From the NCBI GenBank assembly GCA_905234735.1, contig CAJOJA010000002.1, positions 62,001 to 126,000 on the forward strand: a stretch of DNA of 64,000 bases, read 5' to 3'. The notes under the pieces were generated by a model, which saw nothing but the letters and a program-made list of their open reading frames with translations, made no database searches and was not told the DNA's origin. Positions within the stretch are counted from its first letter, which is position 1. Every line of letters begins with the position of its first letter. This stretch comes from an uncultured Bacteroidaceae bacterium. GTDB taxonomy: Bacteria; Bacteroidota; Bacteroidia; Bacteroidales; Bacteroidaceae. The position numbers and the translations under genes were made by a program. Shown here in pieces: positions 32,878 through 47,800 of the stretch.

Positions 32878-35800
32878 ATGAACTATATTGAATCACATAG
32901 TGTCAATGAACATATAAAAATTCCATACGTGAAACAGACGAGTTCCATACGGGGAACTGGCAAATTCCATACGTGGAACACGCGCATACCGTACGTGGGT
33001 TTCCTCCGCACCTTATTATTGCTGTTAACGCTGTTCGCCGGACCCGATGCCTGGGCGCAGACCGATTACTCTGGTTACTATTATATTAGTGGTAACAATC
33101 AAGGTGCGGACAGTTATGTGGCAAATGACAGGGTGAATAATTATTACCTCTGTCCCACGGTGAATTGGATTTACTACGATGCCGCTGCCGCCAACAAATT
33201 CACGAATGTCGATAATGGACAGCCGTTCTTGACGACGTATCATTATAGGAATAGTGAGTATTATAATAAGAATGGTGCAACTGACTCAACCGAGGCCGTC
33301 TGGCATATCGTCAAGCATACCTCGTTGAACTACTATTACATTATACATGAAAAGACGGGCAAATACCTGGCAAGCAATGCGGGGTTAGGAGCCAATAGCA
33401 ATGCAAACCGTCTTCGTGTACACCTTGAAACGGTGGCTACGCCCCCACCGACCGATGACAGATTCCTGTTTGCTATTACAAAGCCTTCCTATTATAACAT
33501 CTCACCTAAGGGAAACAGTGGATGGTATTTGAATATTACCGAGGGAAATCTAAATAGCCTACAAGGAGCAACATCTGCTAAGCAAGATGGCCCAGATGGC
33601 TATAAAAGTGTTGGAGGAACCTTAGGCCTTTGGAGCTCAGCTTCTGACAAAACGAGCAAATGGTATTTTGAAGAGGCTTTCTTGGAATTTCCGACGATAA
33701 CGATCAATGCAGCCGGCAATGTGGAGATTAGCACCCATGAGGCAGACGCTACCATCTACTATACTACTGACGGCTCTGACCCTCAGACTTCTGGCACAAA
33801 ACAAGTCTATTCTGGTGCCATAACGCCAACTACCTCGATGACGGCCATCAAGGCACGGGTCATCCATAACTCCAATGGACGACGCTCCGAAATAGCTACG
33901 CAGCCCCTGTACACCTACCACATCGTGAACCTTGACAAGGAAATTGCCATCAAGTACAAGGTGGCTCAGTACGCTGACGTGACATTAAGTGGCTACTTAA
34001 ACATTCCGGCTGCCATCCGCAGCCCCTATCTGGAGGAAGAGACGCTGACGTTCTATTCGTTCAGCCAACCATATAGTGAGAGCAAACTGATTGCGGGCAA
34101 CGTGATTACCAAGACCCCGACATCCAGTGCCGATATCTATGTGACCTACACCAACACGCACTTGATGAGCAAGTTCCTGCACTTGCGTGCATCCCGTACC
34201 TTAAATCTCACCATCAACGGCGACTACATCTATGACAGCGGTGGCGGCACACTGGCCCACAATGCCAGTGCTACCGATGCCGATAAGGAGACAAATGCCT
34301 ACCTTTGGTATATGGGTCGATCTGGCCATGAAGACCCCTACGCCGTGCAAATCAAGAACAAAGATAGCAACAAATTCCTGAATTTTACAACTCCCTCCAC
34401 CCTCGCATTGGCAGATGATGCTTCTAATTTTATCCTGATGTCGGGTAGTGCTGCTGGCGATGACATCAATTATGAGCAAATGGAGTTGATGGCCGCCACG
34501 GGCGACGACAACTACTACCGCGTGGGGCGTACGGGCGATGACTTCAGCATCAGCACCACCGCCTCGGGCGATGCCTCGCTTCAGGTTCGGGCCTATCCCT
34601 CTGGTAAAGGCTTGACCTATCACCTGATTGACAAAGCCGGAAAACTCATTACGACTATACCGACCAAATCAACGGCATTGACTCTCCCGGATGCCTGGCA
34701 GAGTCCGTTGGTAGAGACCTATCACTTCTGGAGTGAACCTAACAAAGTAGAAGATACCTATACGCCTACCGGTGCAATCGGAGATTTGGAAGTAGATCCT
34801 GACATCATCCCCGATATCTACGTCACCTACGACGTGAACCATGATGTTGCTTTCCACGACCCTGCAGGCGATGTAGCCAGCACCACCTATATGCTCAAGT
34901 TCTATGGTGGTGAAAGTTTCCGACAGGAGAACGGAAAGGATGCTCTCATGCCTTCTACACAGAAGGCCGTGTATCCCTACTCCAACGGCGATGCCATGCT
35001 CTATGTCTATGGTCAGGAACAGTGGGATGCACAGCTGGCATCAGGTGCCAGCACCCGTTCGCGCTGGCTGTGGTATGTGGTCAGCCCTAATAATGACCCC
35101 TATCGTGTAAGGATTATGAGCGTTTCCAACCAAGTCGGCAGTAAAAACTTTTTCCGCACATACGCCGTAGATTATGGTGGCAGTACCCATATCGTGACCA
35201 ACTTGACCACGGAGAACGAAGCCGTTGATGCAGACCATGCCAACCAACTGCCCACGGAATACATGATTCTGAAGGCTCCCAACGACCACTATAAGTTGGT
35301 GACAACCTCACCCATCACCGACGGCACTACCACGGAGCACCGCACGGTGACGAGCTTCGAACAATACTGGAAGAATAACCCTACAGTGCAGCGTGCGTTG
35401 GGCGGTGCAGCTGTGACGGAGTCTGAGACGTTCGACGACAATATCGAACTTACCTCTGTGCAGCGGAACCAGCTTCCCAACTATTGGCACACCTATAAGG
35501 CCTTTGCCAATGCAGCCCCTTGGGTAGAATGGAAGACCGACGCCACCGGTAGTGGTAAGCAGTACCTGAACAAGAACCACTGGTTCCAGACCGTCGACAT
35601 GGGTTCGACGGGCGAGTTCACGTTCGAGGCCACCACCCTTGAACCGCAGGTTATCCTCCTCGACCAACACGGGTGGGAAGTCATGCGCGCACCGTTGTCC
35701 AATACGGCTAAGTTGCGCCAGTTCGATAGCCCGATGGTGGAGACTTACCACTGGTATCCCACAGCCACGAAGGTCAATGGCTACCACAAGTACACCGTCG

Positions 35801-38800
35801 GCAGCGCAAATATTGTGGTTTACAGCAGTTATGTGGATGGTGACAAGACAAAGTGGAGAGACAGCGGTGAGCGTACTACGCATACTTCCACCTCACTGGC
35901 CGACATCCCTTACGACCACTTTACAGAAAAGGGTTTCGAGGCTCAGGATGCCAGCGTGAAGACCGACTTTTATGTCACCTACGACGTGAAATCCGGGTAC
36001 AGCCGCCTCTATACGGGTGCTGCCACGGAGGGTGCCACCTCTGCTTCCGCTGTCATGCTGCAGCAGGGTGACAAGTATGCAAAGATTAAGAGTGACTACT
36101 CGCTTGATACAGCAGAATCCATATCCCTCAACCAGGAAAACACCGATGAGGAGTGGTACCTGAAGCCCAACTTCAACATCGATGCCGAGATGGGCTACAA
36201 GTATCGCGGAGAACCTGGTGCCTACGATGAAGCGCTAAGCAAATTGGAGACGGAGACTGCCTATTATACCGCCGGCAAGAACGGTTTCGACCCGTATAAT
36301 GTGCAAATCCAGAGCGTTGCTTATGATAGTTATTACTTCACAGCCAACACGACCGGTTCGGAACTTTCGGCAGGTATGTGGACGGGTGAATCCAGTGCCA
36401 TAACCTTGGAGACCCTGCGCACCGACCATCAGACCCCCGAGGGCTACGATCAGAGTACCTTGCAAATTACTAACGCCACTTTCATGGTGGTCAATGACGG
36501 TAGCGAGCACATGCTTTTGATGCCCCGCTTCGATCATACGAAGGTGGTCAACGCGCTGACAGGAACGCAAATGACTTCTCCGGGTGAGGCCACGAATTAC
36601 CTTAGCCTTACTATCTCGCCAACGGTAGTCCACTCTTCTGACGAAATCGTATTTATGACTGGCAACTACATCCTTGCGGATGATTTTACACTTACCAGTT
36701 CCATCGGTACTTCCACTAATCCATTCAAGGGCTCCATCGATGGAAACTACCGTACCCTCAGCGGTTTTTCCGTTCCCTTAGTGAGATATGCAGAAGACGC
36801 AGTCATCAAGAATGTCATATTGAATGATGTCAGCATCAGCACCGATGACAATGTAGGTGCCATTGCTGCCAATGCCACAGGCGACACCCGCATCTACAAC
36901 TGCGGCATCCTGGCTTCTGGCAGCACCCGTGACGAGAACGGCATTGTAACCTCTTGCAGCAGTACGGTCAGTGGCACCGATTGCGTGGGTGGTATCGTGG
37001 GCTTCCTCGATGGCAATGCACGTGTAATTAACTGCTTCAGCTATGCCAATATCACTGGTGGAACGGATGTGGGCGGCATTGTGGGCTATAACAATGTTTC
37101 GACCACGGCAGCCATGATGGGGGCAGGAAATGGAACCATGGTGATGAACTGTATGTTCTATGGCGACATCACCGGCGGTACGACGGTATCGCCCGTCTAT
37201 GGTGGCAAGAACATCAATAACCTGCACGGAGGTCTGAACAACTATAACTATTATGCTTTCGACGAACTGAAGACAACAGCCATTACCGATGGCAAGTACA
37301 ACTGTGCCCTGGCCGTTGAACAGAAAAATCTGATCCGCTTTGAGTTCTATCGTCAGTTGCTCAACAGCAACCGGCGCCTGGCGGCTTACTATGCTTCCTC
37401 GCCCAATTATGCTACGGTTTATGTCGAGGACATGATGAAATGGGTGCTGGAGACGGCAGACAGAAGCATTACATCGCGTGAGCCTTACCCCTATCCTATT
37501 CTGAAGGTACAGGATAAGTATCCCTCCATCATCAACTTTGATGTGGAGAATGCGCCTAACAGCACGTCCGTCGGACGTAATAAAGGCGGCAAACTGGGAA
37601 AAACATTGTCAGTGACCATCCGGAACTCTACGAGCGGTGGACAGACCGCACCGGCAGGGGCTAACATCAGCACAACCATCACCCTTCAGCGTACCGATAA
37701 GGACTTTGACCGTTATAACTTCAACTATGATAAGGTGCAGCTGCCCTATTATAATGACTATGGTACGAAGAACTACACCGACAACAAGGTGGTGACGGGA
37801 TGGAAGATTGTGGATATTACTGCTGTTGCCGGTGACCCCTACACCTCGTCGAACTACCCAACATCAGGCGTCAAGGACTTCCCCGACCACAACTATGCCG
37901 ACCGCAAGAGTTCCAACAAGGACTTGTATTCTGTGAGCCGTCGTGTGTTCTCGCAGGGTGCCTACTTCGACGTACCCTATGGCGTGACCAGCATCACTAT
38001 CGAGCCCTATTGGGGCAATGCTGCCTACGTGGCTGATGAGTATATGGATGTGGTGTATAATACCAGTTATGAGGCTCCAAAGACAGGCTCTGTCCTCACA
38101 CCCGGCGTAACTCAGTTAGGCAAGCAGTTCCCGACAGGCAAAATTACTATCAACGACAGCGAACAAACGGTTCACACCAGCATTTCGAGTGCGCTCGGTG
38201 CGTTGAGCGGCACCTCTGTTTATGACGATGCCGTGGTGCTGGTGGGCAACCTGCACCAAAATGGCGTGCCCTCCAATGGTACAGCCCCCTTCACCATCAT
38301 GTCTGCGGATTTGGATCACGACAACGAGCCGGACTACAGCATGATTTATCATCATAACAATCGTAAAAGGGTGTCTCCCATCCGTTTCGACTTCATCAAT
38401 ATCCCCGGCACGGCACAGGCCCAGAAGCCCAATGGCGCATCAACTGTTCAGAATTTCACCATATTCACGATGAATGGGTGGTTCGAGACCACGAATACCT
38501 GTATCGTGTATTCCAATCAGGTAGAATACGAAAACAATCAGGACAATGCCAAAAAGGTTGATTCCCCCCTGATTCTCCTTGGCGGCGACTTTGAACAGTT
38601 TGTATCCACACGTGCATCTTCCGTTTCTGGTAAGACCATCTATATCCATGTGGGCAGCAATGTCTGTATCAAGAACTTCGGCGTAGGCACCCATAGTGAC
38701 GGTAACAAGGGAACGCCTCACATACCCGTATCAGTGACTGGCGGTGAGTTTGAGGGATTCTACTTGACCGGTACTTACAATCCCAATGCCGCCGAAATGA

Positions 38801-41800
38801 GCGATAATGCTGAGTGCTACATCAGTGGCGGACACTTTGTGGAAGCGGCCGGTGCTTGTCAGGAACCTCTTGGAGGCAACGTGCATTGGCAGATTTATGA
38901 TGCCGATATCGATGCTTTCTACGGCGGCGGCATCAATGATGCCCGCCCCATCAAGGGCACCATTACCACCGATATCTATAATAGTCACGTGACTCTGTTC
39001 TGTGGTGGCCCAAAGTTTGGTAACATGACTACAGGCAAGGCTGTTACGACCAATGCCACAGGCTGTGTCTTCGACCAGTATTTTGGTGCTGGCTACGGAG
39101 GCTTGTCCTATTCCAGACAGAAGTACTACGACGAAAGCGGCTATGATTTCGACACGCACTCCTTCCCTTATACCAGTGAACGAGGCAAATACTATGACGG
39201 AACCTCTACGAATGCGAATAACAGTCATACTGATTATGGTAAGAAAGGACCTGGTGTAGCCATCGACTTCGACTACGAGTTCTTCGTATGGTCCACAGGT
39301 GTGACGGGTGCTCGTATGTATGTGAAGTTTGCCTCGTTCTCATTGGCGCAATGCGATAATGTTTTTTCCACGCTGAAGGGATGTACCGTCAATAAGAACT
39401 TCTACGGCGGCGGCAGTTTGGGTAAGGTAACCGGAACGGCTACCTCTGTGCTTGAAGACTGCACGGTGAACGGTAATGTGTTCGGCGGTGGCTATTCAGG
39501 TACGCTCCCAACGCTTGAAGTAAGAAATGCCGGATTTACACAAAACCCGAAATTCAACAGTGCCTCCGGTATGTTTGAGCCGGGAGTATTCTCCGGCACG
39601 ACAACCTATACCTGGAAAAACGCTGCGGAAGCCGGTGTCACACTTACCAACGGCCAATCCGGCAGTGACGAGACGAATCATTACATCTACACGAATCAGG
39701 ACCTGACCACACTGGGACAAGTAGGCCACACCGTCCTGACCATCAAGGGAACTACCAAGGTCAGCGGTATCGTGGAAGGCGAGACCCTTGGCGGTGTGTT
39801 CGGCGGCGGCGATATGTCGGCTGTGAACGGTACCACCCAGGTCAATATTCAGGCCACGGATGCTACAGACGGTGTTGTGAATGTCTTTGGCGGTGGTAAT
39901 ACGGCAAACGTGATAGGTACGGCCACAGTTTCCATGACTGGCGGTACGGTCAAGGATGATGTATATGGTGGTGGTAAGGGTCAGACAACGCAAGTCACGG
40001 GTAATGTGACGGTGGGCATCAGCGCTGGTACAGTGTCGCGTAACGTCTATGGCGGTAGCGCCTATGGTACGGTGAATACTACTGCAGTCACTCTTTCCGG
40101 CGGTACGGTCAGCGGTAGCGTCTTCGGCGGCGGTCTGGGTCAGACCAGCCCCAGCAACATTGCAGCTCAGAACCTTGGCAATGCCACGGTGTCTGTGACT
40201 GGCGGTACGGTGGGCACAGCTGTCTATGGCGGTAGCAATGCCAACGGTGTGCTGAAGGGCGATGCCACGGTAACCATTACCGGCGGAACGATAGGTACAG
40301 CTCCTGAAGTAGTAGGAGACCCTATCGCCGACGTGGTTTTCGGTGGCGGTTATGGTGAACCTACGCTCGTGGAAGGCAATGTGTTGGTGAACATTGGTAC
40401 CTCTGGTGCTGCGTCTGGTCCTGTTATCAACGGCCATGTCTATGGCGGCGGTGCCCTGGGAAGTGTGAATACCAGCAAACCAGAGAGTGCGCTCGTCTTT
40501 GATGCCACGAAGAAAGTGGATGTCAATCTGTACAAAGGCACTATCCATGGAAATGTCTATGGTGGTGGTCTGGGAAGACAGGCTGTTACCGGTCCTCCTG
40601 CAGTTGCTGCTGTCGAGTCGTTTGTAGGTGGTGACGTCACCGTGAAACTGGATGGTGCGGCCTTCCACTTAGCAACAACCACCCTCAAGGACGATGCGGA
40701 CAAGGATGTCACAGCATACACCAGTGGACAAATCTTCGGTGGTAATAACCTGAATGGTACGCCGAAGGGCCATGTGCTGGTGCATGTGAAGCGGACGGTT
40801 CCAGAAACGGAGCACGAAGGGGATGCTTATTATCTCGGTGCCGTCTATGGTGGCGGTAACGAGGCCAACTATGTTCCTACGGATACCAAGCAGAGCGCTG
40901 AAGTGGTCATTGAGGGTTGCGACGTAACGCGCATCAAGGATGTCTATGGCGGTGGTAATGCCGCTGCTGCACCGGCTACCGAGGTGTGGATATTGGCATG
41001 TAAACAAATCGAGAACGTCTTTGGCGGCGGTAATGGTGAATTGGGGTCCAGCCGTGCGGCACACGTAGGTTTCTATCGAGAGGCAGACCTGTCAAAGACA
41101 AACTATGCTGGTGGCACGGGCAAGACCTTTGTCAACCTGGTGGGTGGTACGATTACCAATGTCTTCGGTGGCAGCAACAGCAACGGTGACATACGTAGCG
41201 GTTCAAATATCAAGATGCCGCAGCAGTCGGAATACACGGGTGCAGCGGTCCTGAACTCTCCGGCGGAGAACTGTACGCTACATACCACAAATATCTATGG
41301 TGGTGGTAAGAATGCCGACATGAGCGGCGGTACAAGCATAGTGCTGGGCTGTATGCCCGATGAATGGGTGGGTGAAATCTATGCCGGCGCACAGAATGCC
41401 GATGTGGCGGGCGATGTCAACCTGACCATCACCAGTGGTAAGTTCTATCGCGTGTTTGGCGGCAATAAGGACGGCGGTCGGCTGAAAGGCTCCATTACGG
41501 TGAACATCGAGGAGACAGGAGACTGTGATGTGCCTATTGTGATTGGTGAACTCTATGGTGGCGGTAACTTGGCAGGCTATTCCATCTATGGCTACACAGA
41601 TGCAGGAGAACCACGTACAAAGGCGCAGTATGACGCATGGTTTGCTGGATTGTCGGCCGACGACAAACTGAAGCCTGAGAACCAGAAATACGATAACCCG
41701 AAGGTTAACGTCCGTTCGTTTACGAGTATCGGTAAAATCTTCGGTGGCGGCTACCAGGCCCTGATGATTGCCGACCCGCACGTGGATATCAATGTGGTGG

Positions 41801-44800
41801 AGGGTAGTAAGGCCGCTACGGCACGTGCCGAGGAGACCATTGAACATATTGCCATTAAGAAGAAAAACGAATCAACGGGTGAAATTGAATCTGCCGAGAT
41901 TACACTCCACCTGCCTGCACACGAGGCAGACAAGATTGGTGCTATTGATGATGTGTTCGGTGGCGGTAACCTGGCTACAGTGGACGGCAGCACGGAAGTG
42001 AATATCGGTACGGAGACGACGGTTGATTTCATCACAGAACCGTCCCATCTTGGAACGAAAGGTACGGATTACACCTACGACGAGGTTGCTGGTCTGTATG
42101 GAGCCACCGTCAAAGGTGCCATCATCAAGGGCAGTGTCTATGGCGGTGGCAATCAGGCCGATGTCACGGGAAGCACGCAGGTGAACATCTGTGCGAAGTA
42201 TGATGAGTTGGCTTCTGCCTATCAGCGCGTTGCCCAAGGTTCGGCACATGTCACGATAGACAAGGATGTCTTTGGTGCCGGCAAGGGTGAGCCTTCCGAT
42301 GCCACCTCCGCACTGGTCAGTGGCAATACCACCATAGTGATGATGGATGGCTACGTGATGCAGAGCGTCTATGGCGGTGGTGAGTTGTCGCAGGTGGCTG
42401 GCAACACCTACATCACGGTCAGCGGTGGTACCATCGGTACGCCCAAGGATGGCGATACCAGATATGGCGGTGAGATATACGGTAACATCTATGGAGGTGG
42501 TAAGGGTAATACCACGAATGTCCTGGCTGGTCGTATTCAGGGCAATACCAACATCACCGTCGAGAACGTCTATGCCGATGCCGCCTATGCTGCCGCACAC
42601 AGCGTGGCCGAAGGTTCCCTTGTAAGTTCACCGACCATTCTTCATAATATATATGGTGGTGGTGCCCACGGTTCGGTGGGAACCTTTACCTACGATGCTT
42701 CTGACGTGATTACCGGATACAGCTCTGGCGGTATAGCTGCTATCAACATCACTGGCGGAACCATCGGTTATGATGGTCACAATAACGGTATGGTGTTTGG
42801 TTCATCGCGTGGTGAGGTAGGTGCTCCTGACGCTATCTGTGACAAGTTGGCATGGGTCTACAGGACCAATGTGACGATTGGAACAACAGTCCAAGATACA
42901 AATACAACCAACCCGTCCATCAAGGGTTCAGTCTATGGTAGCGGCGAGAACGGACATACCTATGAAAATGCTTCTGTGACCATCCATAGCGGCATGGTAG
43001 GTATCACCGACACCTCAATCGACGGAGGTGCAGCCTATCTTTATCGTGGCAACGTCTATGGCGGCGGATGCGGTACGGATAAGTATTGGGTGGATGCAAA
43101 CAACAATGAAATAAAAGAACCGGAGGAGGAACATTACAACCCCAAAGGCGGTCTTGTTAAGGGTACTGCCACGGTACAAATCGATGGCGGTCATGTGGTG
43201 CGCGATGTCTATGGCGCAGGTTCCATGGGATCTGTAGATGTAAGTTCCTCTGTCACCGTTGCCGGTAATGCCATTATTGGTGCCGAGGGCAGTGGTGGCG
43301 GTTATGTCTTTGCCGCAGCACGCGGTGATAATACATTGGATGATGCACATCAGACATACGTCGGTGCCTCAGAGCTGCACATCAATGGCGGAACAATCTG
43401 GGTTGATGCTTACGGCGGCGGTCAGAATGGTATCGTGAAGGGTGCTGTCGCTGTCAGCATGACGGACGGCACCGTGATGCGCGACGTTTATGGCGGCGGT
43501 GCGCTGGCTAAGACCAATACGGAGTATGACGGGTCCAATGAGACCTATAGGACCTATGTGACGAGTGTTACGATGTCTGGCGGTACCATTACTGGCAACC
43601 TCTATGGTGGCGGTCTGGGCGAATATTCGGATGATAGTGATGACACAAATGATATTCCAGCCGATGTGAACGGTCCGCTAACGGTTGCTGTCACGGGTGG
43701 TTCCGTAACTAATGTTTTTGGTTGTAACAATGTCCATGGTATGCCCAAGAGCACAGTGGCTGTGGAAATCGGTTCGAAGTCGGGCGCTTCTGCCCCATAC
43801 ACCTATAGCGGTACAGGCGTCATCTCCGGCAGTGTCTATGGCGGCGGTAAGGATGCTGCCTATAACGGAACACCGGCAGTAAAGATATACAAGGGTACGA
43901 TGACAAATGTCTATGGCGGCGGTCTCGGTAGTACAGCCATTACTGGCGGTTCGTCCGTCACCATGGAGGGCGGTACGGTCAATAACGATGTCTTTGGCGG
44001 CGGCAGTGAAGCTGATGTCACGGGCGATGTCAACGTCGTAGTCTCCGGTGGTTCCGTCTACAACGACGTCTACGGCGGTGGTGCGTTGGCCAATACGAAT
44101 ACTGGCAACTGGTCGCCCGGCACCAACACCGAATATATTCGGGTTGATGCCCTCACGGCTATGTCCTTTACTGCCATAGACGATCCGGTATTAGAATCTG
44201 GAGAATCTGTTTACGGATATTATACTAAAGATGTACTTAGTGAACCTTACACTTACACAGAGATAACAGATAAGGCCGCAACGGCCGATGGAACGTCTGT
44301 ATATTATAAGAGGAATCCAGGCTCGTCAGTATATGGACTATATCTGAGGTCAGGGGTTAGTGAACCTTACACTTACACAGAGATAACAGATGAATATGCT
44401 CAGGCACTTTCCGGCACCGATTATTATGAAAGGAGAGAGTTACCTGGTACATGGGCTGATGGTAAAAATGATCCGAGTACGGGTACGACCTATAAGACCA
44501 CTGTCACGCTGACAGGCGGTGAGATAGGTAATGTCTATGGTGGTGGCTTAGGCAGTTTGGGAGCATCTCCGACAAAGGCGTATGTCTTCGGTGATGTTAG
44601 CGTTTATGTAAACAGACCCGCGGACATAACCACAACCCAAAGCGGTAGTTTTGCGGTGTTCACTAATCGTACAGAAAATGCCACTGTCGGAGGCACGTCA
44701 TATACGAGTATTCCTTTGACCGGTCGCGTATTCGGCTGTAACAACCTCAATGGTTCTCCCATGGGCAATGTGCTTGTGGAGGTATGGGCTACCCGACACC

Positions 44801-47800
44801 TCGAAAGTGACGGTACAATCTCTACCATACACAAGAACTACGAGATTCAGCATGTCTATGGTGGCGGCAACCAGGCTGCATACCTTCCCGCCCGTGATAA
44901 GCGGACGAGTGTAAACATTTATGGTTGTGACGAGACCAGTATTTCCCGTGTCTATGGTGGCGGTAATTCAGCTTCCGTACCCTCTACAAACGTTACGATA
45001 TGGGGTACTTACGACATTGAATATGCCTTCGGCGGTGGAAACGGCGGTCAGCCTGTCAAGGAGAATGGAACTGGCACATGGATTGCCAATAGCGGTGCAA
45101 ATGTCAATGGTGCTGCTCATATCACTTTGCACGGTGGTAAGGTCGGTCAGGTGTTTGGTGGCAGTGACTACAAGGGCGATTGCCGTAGTGCCAATAACAC
45201 CATTTCTCAGGAGGGTACCTGTCCGTTGGTCATCACCAAGTTCTATGGAGCCGGTAGTGAAGCCAATGTCGATGGAGACGTGAATACCATCGTGGCTGCT
45301 TGTACCGGTGAGAACTCGCAGATTGAATATGTCTGCGGTGGTTCCTACAAGGCATATATCAATGGTAATGTTAACCTGACCATCACCGCAGGATATTTCC
45401 AGAATGTCTATGGCGGTAACGATCAGCGTGGTGGTATAGAAGGTAACATCACCGTTAATGTCGAAGAAACGGACCCATGTAATAAACCCATTATTATCGG
45501 AAATCTCGTGGGTGGCGGCAACCAGGCTCCCTTCCCAGGCAAGGACGGCGCTGGCAATGATTTGGTGACAACCAAGTCACGTACCATCACGGTAAATGTC
45601 AAGTCGGCAACATACATCGGCAATGTCTATGGTGGTAGCTACATGGCGGAGACCAAGGCCGACACCAAGGTGAATATCAATATGATTGAGGGAGAGCAGG
45701 CCGGAAGTACAAATGTTCTCCTCCCTGCAGACTTTGGTATAGTTGGAGCCGAGATTCCTAAGAACATCAAGAGTGTCACTTCATCATACGAACCTGTTTC
45801 CGTTTCGGCAGGTGAAAAAGTAGTCGGCTATTATACGAAGGATGGTTCCGGCAACTACATAGCTGCTTCAGGTACCGCAGTTGGTGGTACAACCTATTAT
45901 CAGAAACAAGTAAAGGGCAATATTGACAATGCAATCGGAACCATCGGCAACGTCTATGGCGGTGGTAAGCAAGGCTCTGTAGATGGTAACACCGAAGTCA
46001 ATATCGGTACGGAAACCAGTGTTGGTATCATTAAACGCGACGGCACTTCTCACCATATCGTTGATAAGGATGGTAACGATATCTTCGATGCTGATGGAAA
46101 TCTATTAGCCGGTAAAAAATACGGAGATATTGTTTTGGTATCCCAAACCGTCAGGGGGGCCCACATCACTGGCGACGTGTTCGGTGGTGGCGAATCAGCT
46201 GTGGTGACAGGCAACGCCATTGTGAATATCTGCGCCAAAGATAATGGTGAGGGTTATGAAAGCGTGGACGAAGGTGCTGAAAAGGTAACGATTGGAGGCT
46301 CTGTTTATGGTGGCGGCCGCGAGGCCGACATCGAAAAGAACACCCAAGTGACGATGTCCGGCGGTTATGTCTTTAACGGTGTCTTTGGCGGTGGACTTTC
46401 CGGTTCGGTAGGAACATATACCAGCAGAGATTATTCTTCGACAGTCTATGGCCATACTGCTCATGCAGGCTGTATCGGTAAGCCCACGGTTTGCCAGACA
46501 GGTACTGGTAAATGTACGGTTGTGGTCAATGGCGGTCAGATTGGTCCCGTGGAGGTGGCCACACAGGGTATGAGAAGAGCTTTGGCCAATGGCGGTCCTG
46601 TCACACAAGGCTGGGTATGGGGTGGAGGCTTCGGTCTGATTGAGGACCCGAAAGATCACCCTGACACACACTTCATGACATACGTGAATGAAACCGACGT
46701 GACCATCGGCGGTACAGCCTTCATCATGGAGGGCGTCATTGGCGGTGGTGAGTTCGGACGTGTGCTGGGCAATACAAAGGTGACGATTCGGGATAATTGT
46801 CAGATTGGCGTAGGAGAAAATAAGGCGGCTGACGGTAAGCCTGTGCGCTATGGAGAAGCACTATGGGCGGAAGCGGCTGCGGCTATAGCTTCAGGCTCTG
46901 CTAATGATATAGCAACGATAGCGGCAAAAATGCCCGAATGTTCCTACTTTGAATATGGACATGATTGGGATGACGACGGCAAACTGGACTACTTGCCCTA
47001 TGACCCCTATTATGACGAGTTCAATTCCCCTGCAGAATTTTCTCCTGCCAGCACGGCGCATCCCTCTGACGGTAAGACGTGGATTGGTGTTGTATTCGGT
47101 GGCGGCTCAGGCTATATGCCGTATAAGAAAGCAAACGGTAGTGGTTACGATTGGCTTCGTTCGGCAGGTTGGGTAGAAGGCAATACCACGGTGGAAATCA
47201 AGGGCGGCCATGTTCTGACCAATGTCTATGGCGCCAACGAATATACCGACGTCGGGGGTAAAGCTACGGTGAAGATGACGGGCGGTACCATCGGTGTGCC
47301 GCGCACCCTGGCCCAGATTGCTGCTCACCCTGTATCCTGTTATCTGTTCGGTGGCGGTAGGGGTGACGAACGAACCCACTTCAACCAGATAACGAATGTG
47401 GGTAGTGTAGAGGTTGAGGTATCGGGCGGCATCATCTATGGCTCCGTATTCGGCGGAGGCGAGGATGGCCATGTGCTGGGAGATACTAAGGTGACCATCA
47501 AACCCGGTGCCATGATTGGTACTTGGGGTACCAGTTACGTGGATGGTAACGTTTTCGGTGGTGGTCGTGGCTTCTCTGGAGAATCGTTAACGGCTGGTCT
47601 CATTTGCGGTAATACCGAAGTCAACATCGAAGGTGGCACCATACTGGGCTCCATTTATGGCGGCGGCCGTCTGGCCTCGGTGGGAACCTATATGGTGGCA
47701 AAGGACAATCCTAATTATGGTAAGATGATTCCCGACGGCCAAGATCCATACGAAACAGGTTCTACCAGTCACGGACATGTCACCGTCAACATCAGCGGCG

